A stretch of 64,000 bases of DNA, from assembly GCA_900546325.1 (NCBI GenBank), contig URCR01000007.1, positions 1 to 64,000 of the forward strand, given 5' to 3'. The notes under the pieces were generated by a model. It did no database searches, was not told the origin of the DNA, and saw nothing but the letters and a program-made list of their open reading frames with translations. This stretch comes from an uncultured Lachnospiraceae bacterium (lineage in GTDB: Bacteria; Bacillota; Clostridia; Lachnospirales; Lachnospiraceae). How positions within the stretch are numbered: the stretch's first letter is position 1; each line of letters opens with the position of its first letter. Position numbers and translations under genes: made by a program. Of this stretch, positions 39,066 to 45,915 are shown one piece after another.

Positions 39066-39195
39066 AGCTATATCTCCTTTTCTTTATTTGTTTGATTGTC
39101 CCTACTTTACCAGATTACCTTTTGCTTTTTAATGGACATTTTTTCTCCCTTGTTCTTAATTCCCCTGGAAAAAAAATTGTACCCGGAACAATTCA

Positions 39196-39225
39196 TTATA
39201 TAGCTTTCTGAAAATCGCTATATAA
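39196..39225 (+). promoter_or_regulatory. Inverted repeat in a divergent intergenic region
   Basis: TTATATAGC at 39196-39204 and GCTATATAA at 39217-39225 form a perfect nine-base dyad with a 12-base spacer, between the 143-residue gene (minus) and the 188-residue gene (plus). It resembles an operator; the binding protein is not identified. Confidence 0.55.
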
Positions 39226-39255
39226 ATCAAGGAAATTAAAAGGAGCGTACACGCT

Positions 39256-39822
39256 ATGAACACAACACCGAAAACTGAAAACCGTGGATGCAAAAAGGGA
39301 ATCTGGGGGAATTTACTGACCCTGCTGGATATTCCACTTTCTTATGATTCCAGCAATTATAATACTTTGCACAAATGGTATGAAAGAAAATCAAGCGCAC
39401 TGAAAGACTATCTTTCTTATCACAATCTCTCTGCTGACGAAAAACAACTCTCTACATTTTCTTATTACATGTTAAAAGCTTATGTATTATACTCATTGCA
39501 AGAGTCGGATTCCTTTCTTTCCCATCTGCAATCTGATTTTTCTCTCTTTCTCAATCACTGTTTGAAATCACCTCTGATGCAGCCCTCCACAAAGAAAACT
39601 TATCGGAAAATCATTCATCCGGAAGATGTAGTTTGTTTTTTTACTTTTTTGAAAAATTTTGTTCCGCAGTCCCCTCTCTCTTCCAAAACAGCTTCTAAAT
39701 ATAAGGTTCATCCTCTCTCTTCTTCACAGAAATCCCGCTTAAATGATTTACAATATGACGATACACAAGATCCAAGTGAAAACTTTTACAAACTTATTTG
39801 TATCTTTTTTGAAGAATTTTAA
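39256..39822 (+). CDS. Hypothetical protein of the mobile element
   Basis: A 188-residue plus-strand protein without a recognisable family. It is rich in Ser, Leu, Phe and Tyr (LSTFSYYMLKAYVLYSLQES), probably helical, with no signal peptide. AAAAGGAG is 10 bases before the ATG, and a dyad lies upstream. It is transcribed opposite to most of the element. A hairpin (39830-39856) follows its stop. Codon use appears more AT-rich than the housekeeping genes around the element, as expected for an accessory gene. Confidence 0.6.
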   Translation: MNTTPKTENRGCKKGIWGNLLTLLDIPLSYDSSNYNTLHKWYERKSSALKDYLSYHNLSADEKQLSTFSYYMLKAYVLYSLQESDSFLSHLQSDFSLFLNHCLKSPLMQPSTKKTYRKIIHPEDVVCFFTFLKNFVPQSPLSSKTASKYKVHPLSSSQKSRLNDLQYDDTQDPSENFYKLICIFFEEF

Positions 39823-39829
39823 AATATCA

Positions 39830-39856
39830 GGGCGCAAGCTTAACACTTGCGCCCCG
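39830..39856. terminator. Hairpin between convergent element genes
   Basis: GGGCGCAAG and CTTGCGCCC form a nine-pair GC-rich stem with a nine-base loop. It lies between the 188-residue gene (plus) and the DUF1643 gene (minus). The T-run is poor on both sides, so this is a weak terminator call. Confidence 0.5.
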
Positions 39857-39862
39857 GAATCA

Positions 39863-40417
39863 TCACTCTTCTGTTGTAAAAATAAATGGTCTGAGCTTCC
39901 ACTTCCCACTGAACCGTTGTCCGCAAAACAGCGGGTGCATCGTATGTAACTCTTCGTATACTCCCTCCTCATCTACAATTTCCATAACCTTTTCAGCAAA
40001 CGGCTGTAACTGCTCACATACTTGTCTCTTTGCCTGCTCCATATTCTTGTTGCCCAAAAATGTATTCCCCCATCCAATCAGTACCGTATCAAACTTTCTC
40101 TCCAACAGTTCCGCAAAATACTGCATGTTCTCTGTATTATCTGTAATTTCCTGCGGCTTTAGCTTTGTACAGATATTTGCAAAAAGATTCCACACGATGA
40201 TTTTGGAATATCCAAGCATTCCGAGATTGTTCAGCAGATAATTTGTAGTATTATCAAAGACTTTCACATGGTTAGAAGCCGGGTTGATCCCTATCACAAG
40301 AATAGTCTTTCCCTTTGTCCCCTTATAGGTCAGGCTTAATTCAAATCTTTTTTCCAGTTTTTCATCAAATACCCCCGTCTTTTCCAGGATTTCCGTCTGC
40401 TTTACTGTGTTTTCCAT
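39863..40417 (-). CDS. DUF1643 family protein
   Basis: A 184-residue protein matching DUF1643, a family frequent on phages and islands with no known activity. The conserved segments are the strand-loop VIGINPASNHVKVFDNTTNY near residue 42 and VLIGWGNTF near 112, plus a C-terminal MHPLF region. It sits last in a run of small element genes, two bases after the 126-residue gene, so it is cotranscribed with them. A nucleotide-binding or enzymatic role is possible given the conserved Gly-Asn-Pro loop, but nothing is proven. Confidence 0.75.
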   Translation of the reverse strand: MENTVKQTEILEKTGVFDEKLEKRFELSLTYKGTKGKTILVIGINPASNHVKVFDNTTNYLLNNLGMLGYSKIIVWNLFANICTKLKPQEITDNTENMQYFAELLERKFDTVLIGWGNTFLGNKNMEQAKRQVCEQLQPFAEKVMEIVDEEGVYEELHTMHPLFCGQRFSGKWKLRPFIFTTEE

Positions 40418-40419
40418 CT

Positions 40420-40800
40420 TTACCTCTCCTTTTCATTCTCTATCATCAGGATTCCCACCGCATAATCTGAGGAACATAGATAAAGCCTGAATGTCAATGC
40501 TTCCTGACGCTCAGACTTTCTTCCTGCTTCTTCATACTCATACTCCTCTTCTTTCAGATGATGATAGTTTAAAATCTTCTTGTAATGCTTCCTTACTTCC
40601 TCTGTATCCCCATACAGAATGACCACATATCCGCCCAAATCACGCTGTAAATCACGGTCAGGACTGTACTCCCTATCTATGCTGGCAACTACTTGTTGCA
40701 GCTCTTTTTTGATACCCATATGCTTGTCTATCACACCAACCTGATCGGATACCCTCAGCCATTGCTCCAACTCACTTTCATTTGCAATCACCTGATACAT
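40420..40800 (-). CDS. Hypothetical protein of the mobile element
   Basis: A 126-residue acidic soluble protein I cannot place in a family. The N-terminus (YQVIANESELEQWLRVSDQV) and the strand-rich middle (GGYVVILYGDTEEVRKHYKK) suggest an alpha/beta fold. It begins one base after the stop of the 34-residue gene and precedes the DUF1643 gene by two bases, so the three are one translational block. The tight packing and small size are typical of element accessory genes. Confidence 0.55.
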   Translation of the reverse strand: MYQVIANESELEQWLRVSDQVGVIDKHMGIKKELQQVVASIDREYSPDRDLQRDLGGYVVILYGDTEEVRKHYKKILNYHHLKEEEYEYEEAGRKSERQEALTFRLYLCSSDYAVGILMIENEKER

Positions 40801-40801
40801 C

Positions 40802-40906
40802 TCACCGCCCCTTTCTGATTTGTCCCCGATGCTGTACGATTATCTTTATGATCGTCACAACTATCACAATACCTTCTATCATTTTCTTCTTATCTTCGTC
40901 TTTCAT
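40802..40906 (-). CDS. Small hydrophobic protein of the element (34 residues)
   Basis: A 34-residue frame: MKDEDKKKMIEGIVIVV followed by TIIKIIVQHRGQIRKGR. AGGAAAG is six bases before the ATG. The Lys/Asp-rich start, one hydrophobic stretch and a basic end suggest a small membrane-associated protein. It overlaps the upstream 35-residue gene by 17 bases in another frame. Function unknown. Confidence 0.5.
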   Translation of the reverse strand: MKDEDKKKMIEGIVIVVTIIKIIVQHRGQIRKGR

Positions 40907-40997
40907 AGCTTTCCTGCCTTTCCCAAAATATAATATCTGCATATAAGACATTCAGCAGGATTACACCTACCACTACTCCTAAAATATAATATTGCAT
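40890..40997 (-). CDS. Small single-helix membrane protein of the element (35 residues)
   Basis: A 35-residue frame beginning MQYYILGVVVGVILLNVLYA, then a charged tail ending ERRR. GGAGGG is just before the ATG. One clear membrane helix. It overlaps the next small gene, so the pair is probably translated together. Paired tiny membrane genes on elements can be holin-like or toxin-like; nothing here decides. Confidence 0.5.
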   Translation of the reverse strand: MQYYILGVVVGVILLNVLYADIIFWERQESYERRR

Positions 40998-41010
40998 TTT
41001 CCCTCCATCA

Positions 41011-41047
41011 CAAAAAAGACTGATGTACAATACACCAGCCTTTTTTA
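41011..41047. terminator. Hairpin with T-rich flanks inside the small-gene operon
   Basis: AAAAAAGACTGATGT faces ACACCAGCCTTTTTT across a five-base loop, with a few mismatches. It lies between the 50-residue and 35-residue genes, and could act as an attenuator for the genes after it on the minus strand. Confidence 0.5.
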
Positions 41048-41095
41048 GGTTTATTCGAATTATATACTTATAGTCTGTTTTATTTATGGGTTACA

Positions 41096-41248
41096 TTATT
41101 TCATCAATATCTGAACCGTTTTTATCAGTATTTCTCCAACTACTCCTAACAGTTCTCTTCTTTGTTCCTTTTCTCGTTCTCTTCGTTCTTCCTCTACCCG
41201 CAAAGGATTTTCCGTGTGAACTTCTACTGACTTCTTTCCAAATGCCAT
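41096..41248 (-). CDS. Small charged coiled-coil-like protein of the element (50 residues)
   Basis: A 50-residue frame: MAFGKKSVEVHTENPLRVEE, then a Glu/Arg-rich helix (ERREREKEQRRELL) and a hydrophobic end VVGEILIKTVQILMK. AAGGTGAG lies five bases before the ATG. It follows the 55-residue gene by 15 bases. It looks like a short amphipathic helix or coiled coil. No family recognised. Confidence 0.55.
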   Translation of the reverse strand: MAFGKKSVEVHTENPLRVEEERREREKEQRRELLGVVGEILIKTVQILMK

Positions 41249-41263
41249 GGTCTCACCTTTTCC

Positions 41264-41431
41264 TTAGTCATACTTTTTCCCTATCATATCTAAAAACTCC
41301 AGTATCTCTTTTGATAAGGATGACCTTCTCAGCAGTCCTGCATCGCTTCTCTTCTTCCTCCACTGTCCGTTTTTGTTACGGCTACGTTCTTTCCCTTTAT
41401 TTGGTCCACTTTGAACAATAGGTATTGGCAT
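41264..41431 (-). CDS. Small basic protein of the element (55 residues)
   Basis: A 55-residue frame starting MPIPIVQSGPNKGKERSRNK, strongly basic (NGQWRKKRSDAGLLRRSSLS), with a helical end. I choose the ATG at 41431 because GGAGG is seven bases upstream; in-frame ATGs earlier would overlap that site. It is the first gene after the divergent promoter region and likely DNA- or RNA-binding. The function is unknown; its place suggests an early element gene. Confidence 0.55.
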   Translation of the reverse strand: MPIPIVQSGPNKGKERSRNKNGQWRKKRSDAGLLRRSSLSKEILEFLDMIGKKYD

Positions 41432-41475
41432 AGTCATTCCCTCCTTTGTATTGAGCATTTATCTACCCATATGTA

Positions 41476-41527
41476 AATATACCATACTTTAATGAATCTT
41501 ACAAGGGCATATCTATCAAAATATAAT
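41476..41527. promoter_or_regulatory. Divergent promoters sharing one -35 hexamer
   Basis: Plus: TTACAA at 41499-41504, 17 bases, TATAAT at 41522-41527, driving the helix-turn-helix gene. Minus: the same hexamer read as TTGTAA, 17 bases, TATATT at 41476-41481, driving the small-gene run. The two promoters must compete, a layout typical of genetic switches. Confidence 0.75.
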
Positions 41528-41546
41528 TATATCAGGAGGACAAAAA

Positions 41547-41816
41547 ATGAACAGAAAAAAAGAAAATCCCTTGCGACAGCTACCTGCTGATATGAAAAAT
41601 TACGGTGAAATTAAAATTCATTTAGACACGATTCTAAAAGAGAAAGATATTTCTTTGAATCAACTATCTTTTCGTGCAGAAATGCAGAGGACACAGCTTA
41701 GAAACTACCGCGACAACAAAGTCCAGCGATTAGATATTGATATACTTCTGCGTCTTTGTTATGTGCTGGAATGTGATTTAACAGATTTGATTGAATATAT
41801 TCCTCCGGCAAAATAA
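41547..41816 (+). CDS. Small Cro/CI-type regulator of the element
   Basis: An 89-residue helix-turn-helix protein (DISLNQLSFRAEMQRTQLRN, then YRDNKVQRLDIDILLRLCYV). The shape, with the C-terminal LECDLTDLIEY, is the minimal Cro/CI-like form common in Gram-positive elements. GGAGG lies eight bases before the ATG and a good promoter precedes it. It is divergent from the small-gene operon with overlapping promoters, so it most likely represses that operon. It is a single-gene plus-strand unit. Confidence 0.8.
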   Translation: MNRKKENPLRQLPADMKNYGEIKIHLDTILKEKDISLNQLSFRAEMQRTQLRNYRDNKVQRLDIDILLRLCYVLECDLTDLIEYIPPAK

Positions 41817-41827
41817 CAGTCAGTGGT

Positions 41828-42208
41828 TTATTCATCATAGTATTTCCTCAGCTTTATCGGATAAATCGTATAAATGTTACTTTGCTCTCCCGCCACTTTC
41901 CAACAATCTCTGTACCACTCCTTTCTTTTAGTCAGCCACAACCCTTCCTGCTTAATAGGAATCCCCCGGATATGCTCAGACACCTCAATTCTCTTTGGGT
42001 AGCAGTTTAGTAACATTTTTACCTCTTCCACCGAATCTGTAAGTGGTTCGATCATCACTGCAATAAATCCACTTCTTCCCAGTTTTTTCCGATCAAGAAG
42101 CTTGTCTGCCTCTTCTAAGATCTCACCTGGTATCTGATACTTTCCCAGCATGGTATTCAGCTGTCTTAACAGTACAAGCTGACTTCTTGTGTAAATTTTA
42201 ATATACAT
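41828..42208 (-). CDS. Hypothetical protein of the mobile element
   Basis: A 126-residue soluble protein, not recognised. The first 40 residues look helical (YIKIYTRSQLVLLRQLNTML), followed by an alpha/beta stretch (SGFIAVMIEPLTDSVEEVKM). The start at 42208 is set by GAGGTGA six bases upstream; a Met three codons earlier overlaps that site. Converges with the helix-turn-helix gene (11-base gap), with the element's far end beyond it. May be a regulator of excision, but this is a guess from its position. Confidence 0.55.
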   Translation of the reverse strand: MYIKIYTRSQLVLLRQLNTMLGKYQIPGEILEEADKLLDRKKLGRSGFIAVMIEPLTDSVEEVKMLLNCYPKRIEVSEHIRGIPIKQEGLWLTKRKEWYRDCWKVAGEQSNIYTIYPIKLRKYYDE

Positions 42209-42518
42209 TGCTTTCACCTCTTTTCTTACTTCAAAAACATAATATACATTTATCTATCAAAAAAAGAGCAGTAAAAAGTTTATCAAACCTTCTACCACTC
42301 CAAAACTTTATATATACTTCAAGACTATTTATTTCTCTCGCGACGGATTTGCGACAGATTTTGCGTCAAAGCTTTTTTCCCTTATGCCATCTGCCTTTTT
42401 TCATTTGAACAGAAAAATGTTGCTCTTTCTGAATTTGGACACAAAAAAAACTGCTTCCAATCTCTTTGAAAACAGTGCCTCTTTTCTTCCAGTGCGCTTT
42501 TGCTTGTCTTTCTCTCTA

Positions 42519-42650
42519 GATTAAGAGTCAGGTGCTCTACCAACTGAGCTAATCGCGCGTTTTCGTTATTTTGTTTTTGTGTTTCCTTAACACAAGTGCT
42601 ATTATATAACAGTTTTTTGGAGATTGCAAGTGATTTTTTCAAATTTTTTA
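42519..42650 (-). repeat. Attachment-site repeat, copy 2, with orphan tRNA-Lys 5' half
   Basis: 42519-42558 repeats the 40-base core (tRNA 5' end to anticodon loop); beyond it the tRNA is cut off and unrelated bases follow. The upstream side keeps a complete promoter (TTGCAA at 42624-42629, 17 bases, TATAAT at 42601-42606). I infer it is the chromosome's original 5' half, displaced by the element. Confidence 0.85.
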
Positions 42651-42676
42651 ATTTTTTTGAAATGTTTTTGAAACGA

Positions 42677-42709
42677 CCGGAAATCACATTTCTCCTGTGT
42701 AATTTCCGG
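42677..42709 (-). terminator. Hairpin after the YitT-type gene
   Basis: CCGGAAATCACA and TGTGTAATTTCCGG pair with one bulge around a seven-base loop; GTCGTTTC follows on the minus strand. The T-run is weak, so confidence is moderate. Confidence 0.5.
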
Positions 42710-42773
42710 CCTGCTTTTCCAGATTCCGTTCTCATCTCTCCGGCCGGTCAGCCCTGAGGGATTTAAAGCCCAT

Positions 42774-43655
42774 CTACTCTGCCTGCTTATGCAGCGTAAA
42801 TCCGCGCCCCATCACCTCATTGACCTGATTGATCACGATAAATGCCTGCTTGTCGATGTCGAGTACAAGCTCATTCAGTTTCGGCAGTTCTCTTGACGAT
42901 ACAACTGTCATGATCGCGAAGGAATCTTTTCTGAGATATCCCGACTCTGTCTTGAAGAATGTAGAGCCTCTGTCCAGCTTCTCCTGGATTGCTTTGTTGA
43001 TCTCTTCGTAATGATCGCTGATGATCTTGACCTGCATCTGCGTCTTGCCCATAAGAAGTACTTTATCTACCAGCGTTGAGTAGATCAGCACAAGCAGGAT
43101 TCCGTATAAGATTCTCTCTTTGTCTCTGAATGACATCTGGACAATCAGGATCGTAAAGTCAAATACATAGAGCCCGACGGATACCGGAAGCCCGAGTTTC
43201 TTATTTAAAATCAGCGGCGGAATATCCATACCTCCGGTGGAAGCCCCCGCTCTGATGACAAGACCGACTCCAAGCCCTAACATCAACCCTGCAAAAATAC
43301 TTCCGAGCAGAAAATCATCGGTCATATTTTGAATAAACTGTACTTTCTGGAACTGTGATAAGATCCACGGGAAATAAAACGTACTGATCAGCGCCGTGAG
43401 TGCAAATGATTTTCCGAGAATCAGGATTGCCAGGAGAAACATCACGATATTAAATACGGCAACGGACAGTCCGATCGGAAGTCCGAAATAATGTTCCAGT
43501 ATCAGCGCAATACCTGTCGTCCCTCCCGTGATCAAGTCATTCGGCAATACAAATGCGGCAATTCCGCAGGAATAGATCGTGTTTCCGATCAGTACCCACA
43601 TAATTCTTTTTAAGCTGAAGATTTCTTTTAATTCTGCTTTTGTCTCCTCTTTCAT
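42774..43655 (-). CDS. YitT-family membrane protein (DUF2179)
   Basis: A 293-residue membrane protein. Five to six hydrophobic helices fill residues 15-200, starting with IMWVLIGNTIYSCGIAAFVL and including the conserved LITGGTTGIALIL and GASTGGMDIPPLI motifs. The soluble C-terminal DUF2179 domain follows (IMTVVSSRELPKLNELVLDI, then DKQAFIVINQVNEVMGRGF). No transport substrate is established for the family. It lies between the mobile element and the V-ATPase operon and appears to be its own transcript. Confidence 0.85.
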   Translation of the reverse strand: MKEETKAELKEIFSLKRIMWVLIGNTIYSCGIAAFVLPNDLITGGTTGIALILEHYFGLPIGLSVAVFNIVMFLLAILILGKSFALTALISTFYFPWILSQFQKVQFIQNMTDDFLLGSIFAGLMLGLGVGLVIRAGASTGGMDIPPLILNKKLGLPVSVGLYVFDFTILIVQMSFRDKERILYGILLVLIYSTLVDKVLLMGKTQMQVKIISDHYEEINKAIQEKLDRGSTFFKTESGYLRKDSFAIMTVVSSRELPKLNELVLDIDKQAFIVINQVNEVMGRGFTLHKQAE

Positions 43656-43695
43656 GGTCCCACTCCTTTTCTTTAATCATTTAGTCGGATAAAGT

Positions 43696-43723
43696 GAAAA
43701 AAAGCAGGTCTCCCCGACCTGCT
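43696..43723 (-). terminator. Terminator of the V-ATPase operon
   Basis: AGCAGGTC and GACCTGCT pair around a five-base loop (43703-43723), followed on the minus strand by TTTTTTTC. It lies about 140 bases after the D subunit gene. Confidence 0.88.
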
Positions 43724-43859
43724 CTTATCTATATTCACTTCTGCTTTCTCCGACTCTTCTCATGACAGTATATACCCTTCTTCTGCTTTCTAGAGTATAC
43801 TCTACCATTTTCAATCCAAATATTCAAGAACGAAATGAGCGTTCCCGCAAATTCTTTCA

Positions 43860-44474
43860 TTATTTTTTCATTCTCTTAATGACTTTCAGGCGGGTGAACT
43901 CTTCTCTTTCTTTCTCTTCCAACGCATTGGAAATGGAATATACAAGCGCTGTGTAAGTCGGTATCGTGATATTCTTCAGTGCGTTCGCACGCTTCTGCGT
44001 CTTTTTGATGTTTCCCGCGAGGCGATATGCCGAATTTTCTACCATCGACAGCTTGATCGTCAGATCTTTCACCTGACGAAATGCCTCCCTTGCGATATCG
44101 ATGGATTCCTTCGTCGTGCTGAAAGAATAAGTCGGCGCCCCTGTATCAGGTGTATAATCAACAAGAGGAATCTCTGTGCCCATGATACTGCGGCTCTTGA
44201 TCCGGATCGTCTGCTCGATCGGAACCGTATAGGCTACCTGGGACACGAGATTGATTCCGTTTTCAATGTTTGCACGCTGCAGACATTTATAAGCATATGT
44301 GAAGGTCGAATCGATCTTCTCCTGAATCTCTTTTGCCTGGTCGATCAGATCCATCAGCTCACGGATCAAGATGTTTCTCTTCTTATCCATCAGCTCATAT
44401 CCCTGATTCGCAAGTGCCAGAGAATTTTTTGCAAGAATCAGATTTCCTTTTGTGGGAAATGTGCGTGGATCCAT
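43860..44474 (-). CDS. ntpD: V-type ATPase subunit D
   Basis: A 204-residue central stalk subunit of the V1 part, the counterpart of the F-type gamma. The start MDPRTFPTKGNLILAKNSLA and the end RTFNTLKN-like helical region (KRANALKNITIPTYTALVYS) are the paired coiled coil of the axle. It is the last gene of the operon. The C-terminus is basic (RLKVIKRMKK). Normal length for the bacterial family. Confidence 0.94.
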   Translation of the reverse strand: MDPRTFPTKGNLILAKNSLALANQGYELMDKKRNILIRELMDLIDQAKEIQEKIDSTFTYAYKCLQRANIENGINLVSQVAYTVPIEQTIRIKSRSIMGTEIPLVDYTPDTGAPTYSFSTTKESIDIAREAFRQVKDLTIKLSMVENSAYRLAGNIKKTQKRANALKNITIPTYTALVYSISNALEEKEREEFTRLKVIKRMKK

Positions 44475-44520
44475 AACACACTCGACTCCTTTCCAGATTT
44501 TCTAAATATTTCTATATTCT

Positions 44521-45903
44521 CTACGCTTCCTTCTTTTCGTAGAAACGTTCCAGAATCTTCGTGTCGATTCGGTCAAGCTCTTCTCTCGGCAGCATGCGCA
44601 GCAGCTCCCATCCAAGATCCAGTGTCTCCTCGATCGTACGGTTTTCTTCCATTCCCTGCCCGATATATCTTGCCTCAAATGCTTTACCAAATTCCAGATA
44701 TTTCTTATCGATCGGAGAAAGTTCATCTTCTCCGATAACGGACGCAAGGTTTCTTGCCTCTCCTACTTTTGCGTAGGAGGAGAACAACTGATTTGCAAGA
44801 TCCTGATGGTCTTCTCTTGTATATCCTTTTCCGATACCATCTTTCATCAGACGGGAAAGAGACGGCAGGATATTGATCGGCGGATATACAGACTGTCCAT
44901 GAAGATTTCTGTCAAGAACGATCTGTCCCTCTGTGATGTATCCTGTCAAGTCAGGGATCGGGTGTGTGATATCATCGTTTGGCATGGTAAGGATCGGAAG
45001 CTGTGTCACTGAACCATTGACACCTTCCACAATTCCCGCACGCTCATAGATTGTTGCAAGTTCACTGTATAAGTATCCCGGGAAACCTTTTCTACTCGGG
45101 ATCTCTCCTTTGGAAGAGGATACTTCACGCATCGCCTCTGCAAAGGATGTCATATCGGTCAGAATAACAAGAATATGCATATTCTTCTCAAATGCAAGAT
45201 ATTCCGCCACAGTCAATGCTACCTTCGGTGTGATCAGACGTTCTACGACCGGATCGTTTGCCAGGTTCAAAAACATGGCAACGTGGTCTGAAACGCCGCT
45301 CTCCTCAAATGTTCTGCGGAAAAACTCTGCAACGTCATGTTTTACACCCATCGCCGCGAACACGATCGCAAATTTTTCATCGGAACCGTCTCCCAAAGAT
45401 GCCTGCTTTACGATCTGTGCTGCCAGCTGGTCGTGCGGAAGTCCGTTTCCGGAGAAAATAGGAAGCTTCTGTCCACGGATCAATGTTGTCAGTCCATCGA
45501 TTGCAGAGATTCCTGTCCGGATATAGTTTCGAGGATATTCTCTTTTTACCGGATTCAACGGAAGTCCATTGATATTTCTGCGAAGTGTGGAGGTAATCGG
45601 TCCAAGATCATCGATCGGCTCTCCGATTCCGTTAAAAGTACGTCCAAGCATCTCCGGTGACAATGCCACCTCCATCGGATGTCCTGTCAGCTTTGTATGT
45701 GTGTTTGTCAGGGACATATTTTCTGTCCCCTCGAATACCTGAATCACTGCTTTGTCTTCGTAAATCTCAACGATACGACCGATCTTTTTCTCGTTTCCGT
45801 CTACAACGAATTCTACGATTTCTTCATAAAAAGCATTCTCGACGCCCTCAAGCACGATAAGAGGGCCGTTGATATTACTTAGTCCTAAATATTCTATTGC
45901 CAT
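44521..45903 (-). CDS. ntpB: V-type ATPase subunit B
   Basis: A 460-residue regulatory nucleotide-binding subunit of V1. The position where a P-loop stands in subunit A here reads [15 protein letters not shown], the normal degenerate form in subunit B. The later [20 protein letters not shown] and the conserved GRNLHG-like [20 protein letters not shown] segment are typical. It follows subunit A by 12 bases and precedes D. Three copies alternate with A in the ring. Confidence 0.97.
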   Translation of the reverse strand: MAIEYLGLSNINGPLIVLEGVENAFYEEIVEFVVDGNEKKIGRIVEIYEDKAVIQVFEGTENMSLTNTHTKLTGHPMEVALSPEMLGRTFNGIGEPIDDLGPITSTLRRNINGLPLNPVKREYPRNYIRTGISAIDGLTTLIRGQKLPIFSGNGLPHDQLAAQIVKQASLGDGSDEKFAIVFAAMGVKHDVAEFFRRTFEESGVSDHVAMFLNLANDPVVERLITPKVALTVAEYLAFEKNMHILVILTDMTSFAEAMREVSSSKGEIPSRKGFPGYLYSELATIYERAGIVEGVNGSVTQLPILTMPNDDITHPIPDLTGYITEGQIVLDRNLHGQSVYPPINILPSLSRLMKDGIGKGYTREDHQDLANQLFSSYAKVGEARNLASVIGEDELSPIDKKYLEFGKAFEARYIGQGMEENRTIEETLDLGWELLRMLPREELDRIDTKILERFYEKKEA

Positions 45904-45915
45904 GACACAGCCTCC

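Larger units (their letters stand above)
42209..42773. other. Gene-free far end of the element
   Basis: About 560 bases with no supported gene: AT-rich sequence, CGCGAC/TGCGAC repeats at 42339 and 42350, a T-rich hairpin region near 42440-42480, the second att copy (42519-42650) and a terminator-like hairpin at 42677-42709. Confidence 0.5.

Noticed and set aside
41086..41421. 111-codon hydrophobic plus-strand frame in the element
   Set aside because: It is antisense to two small minus-strand frames that each have good ribosome binding sites.
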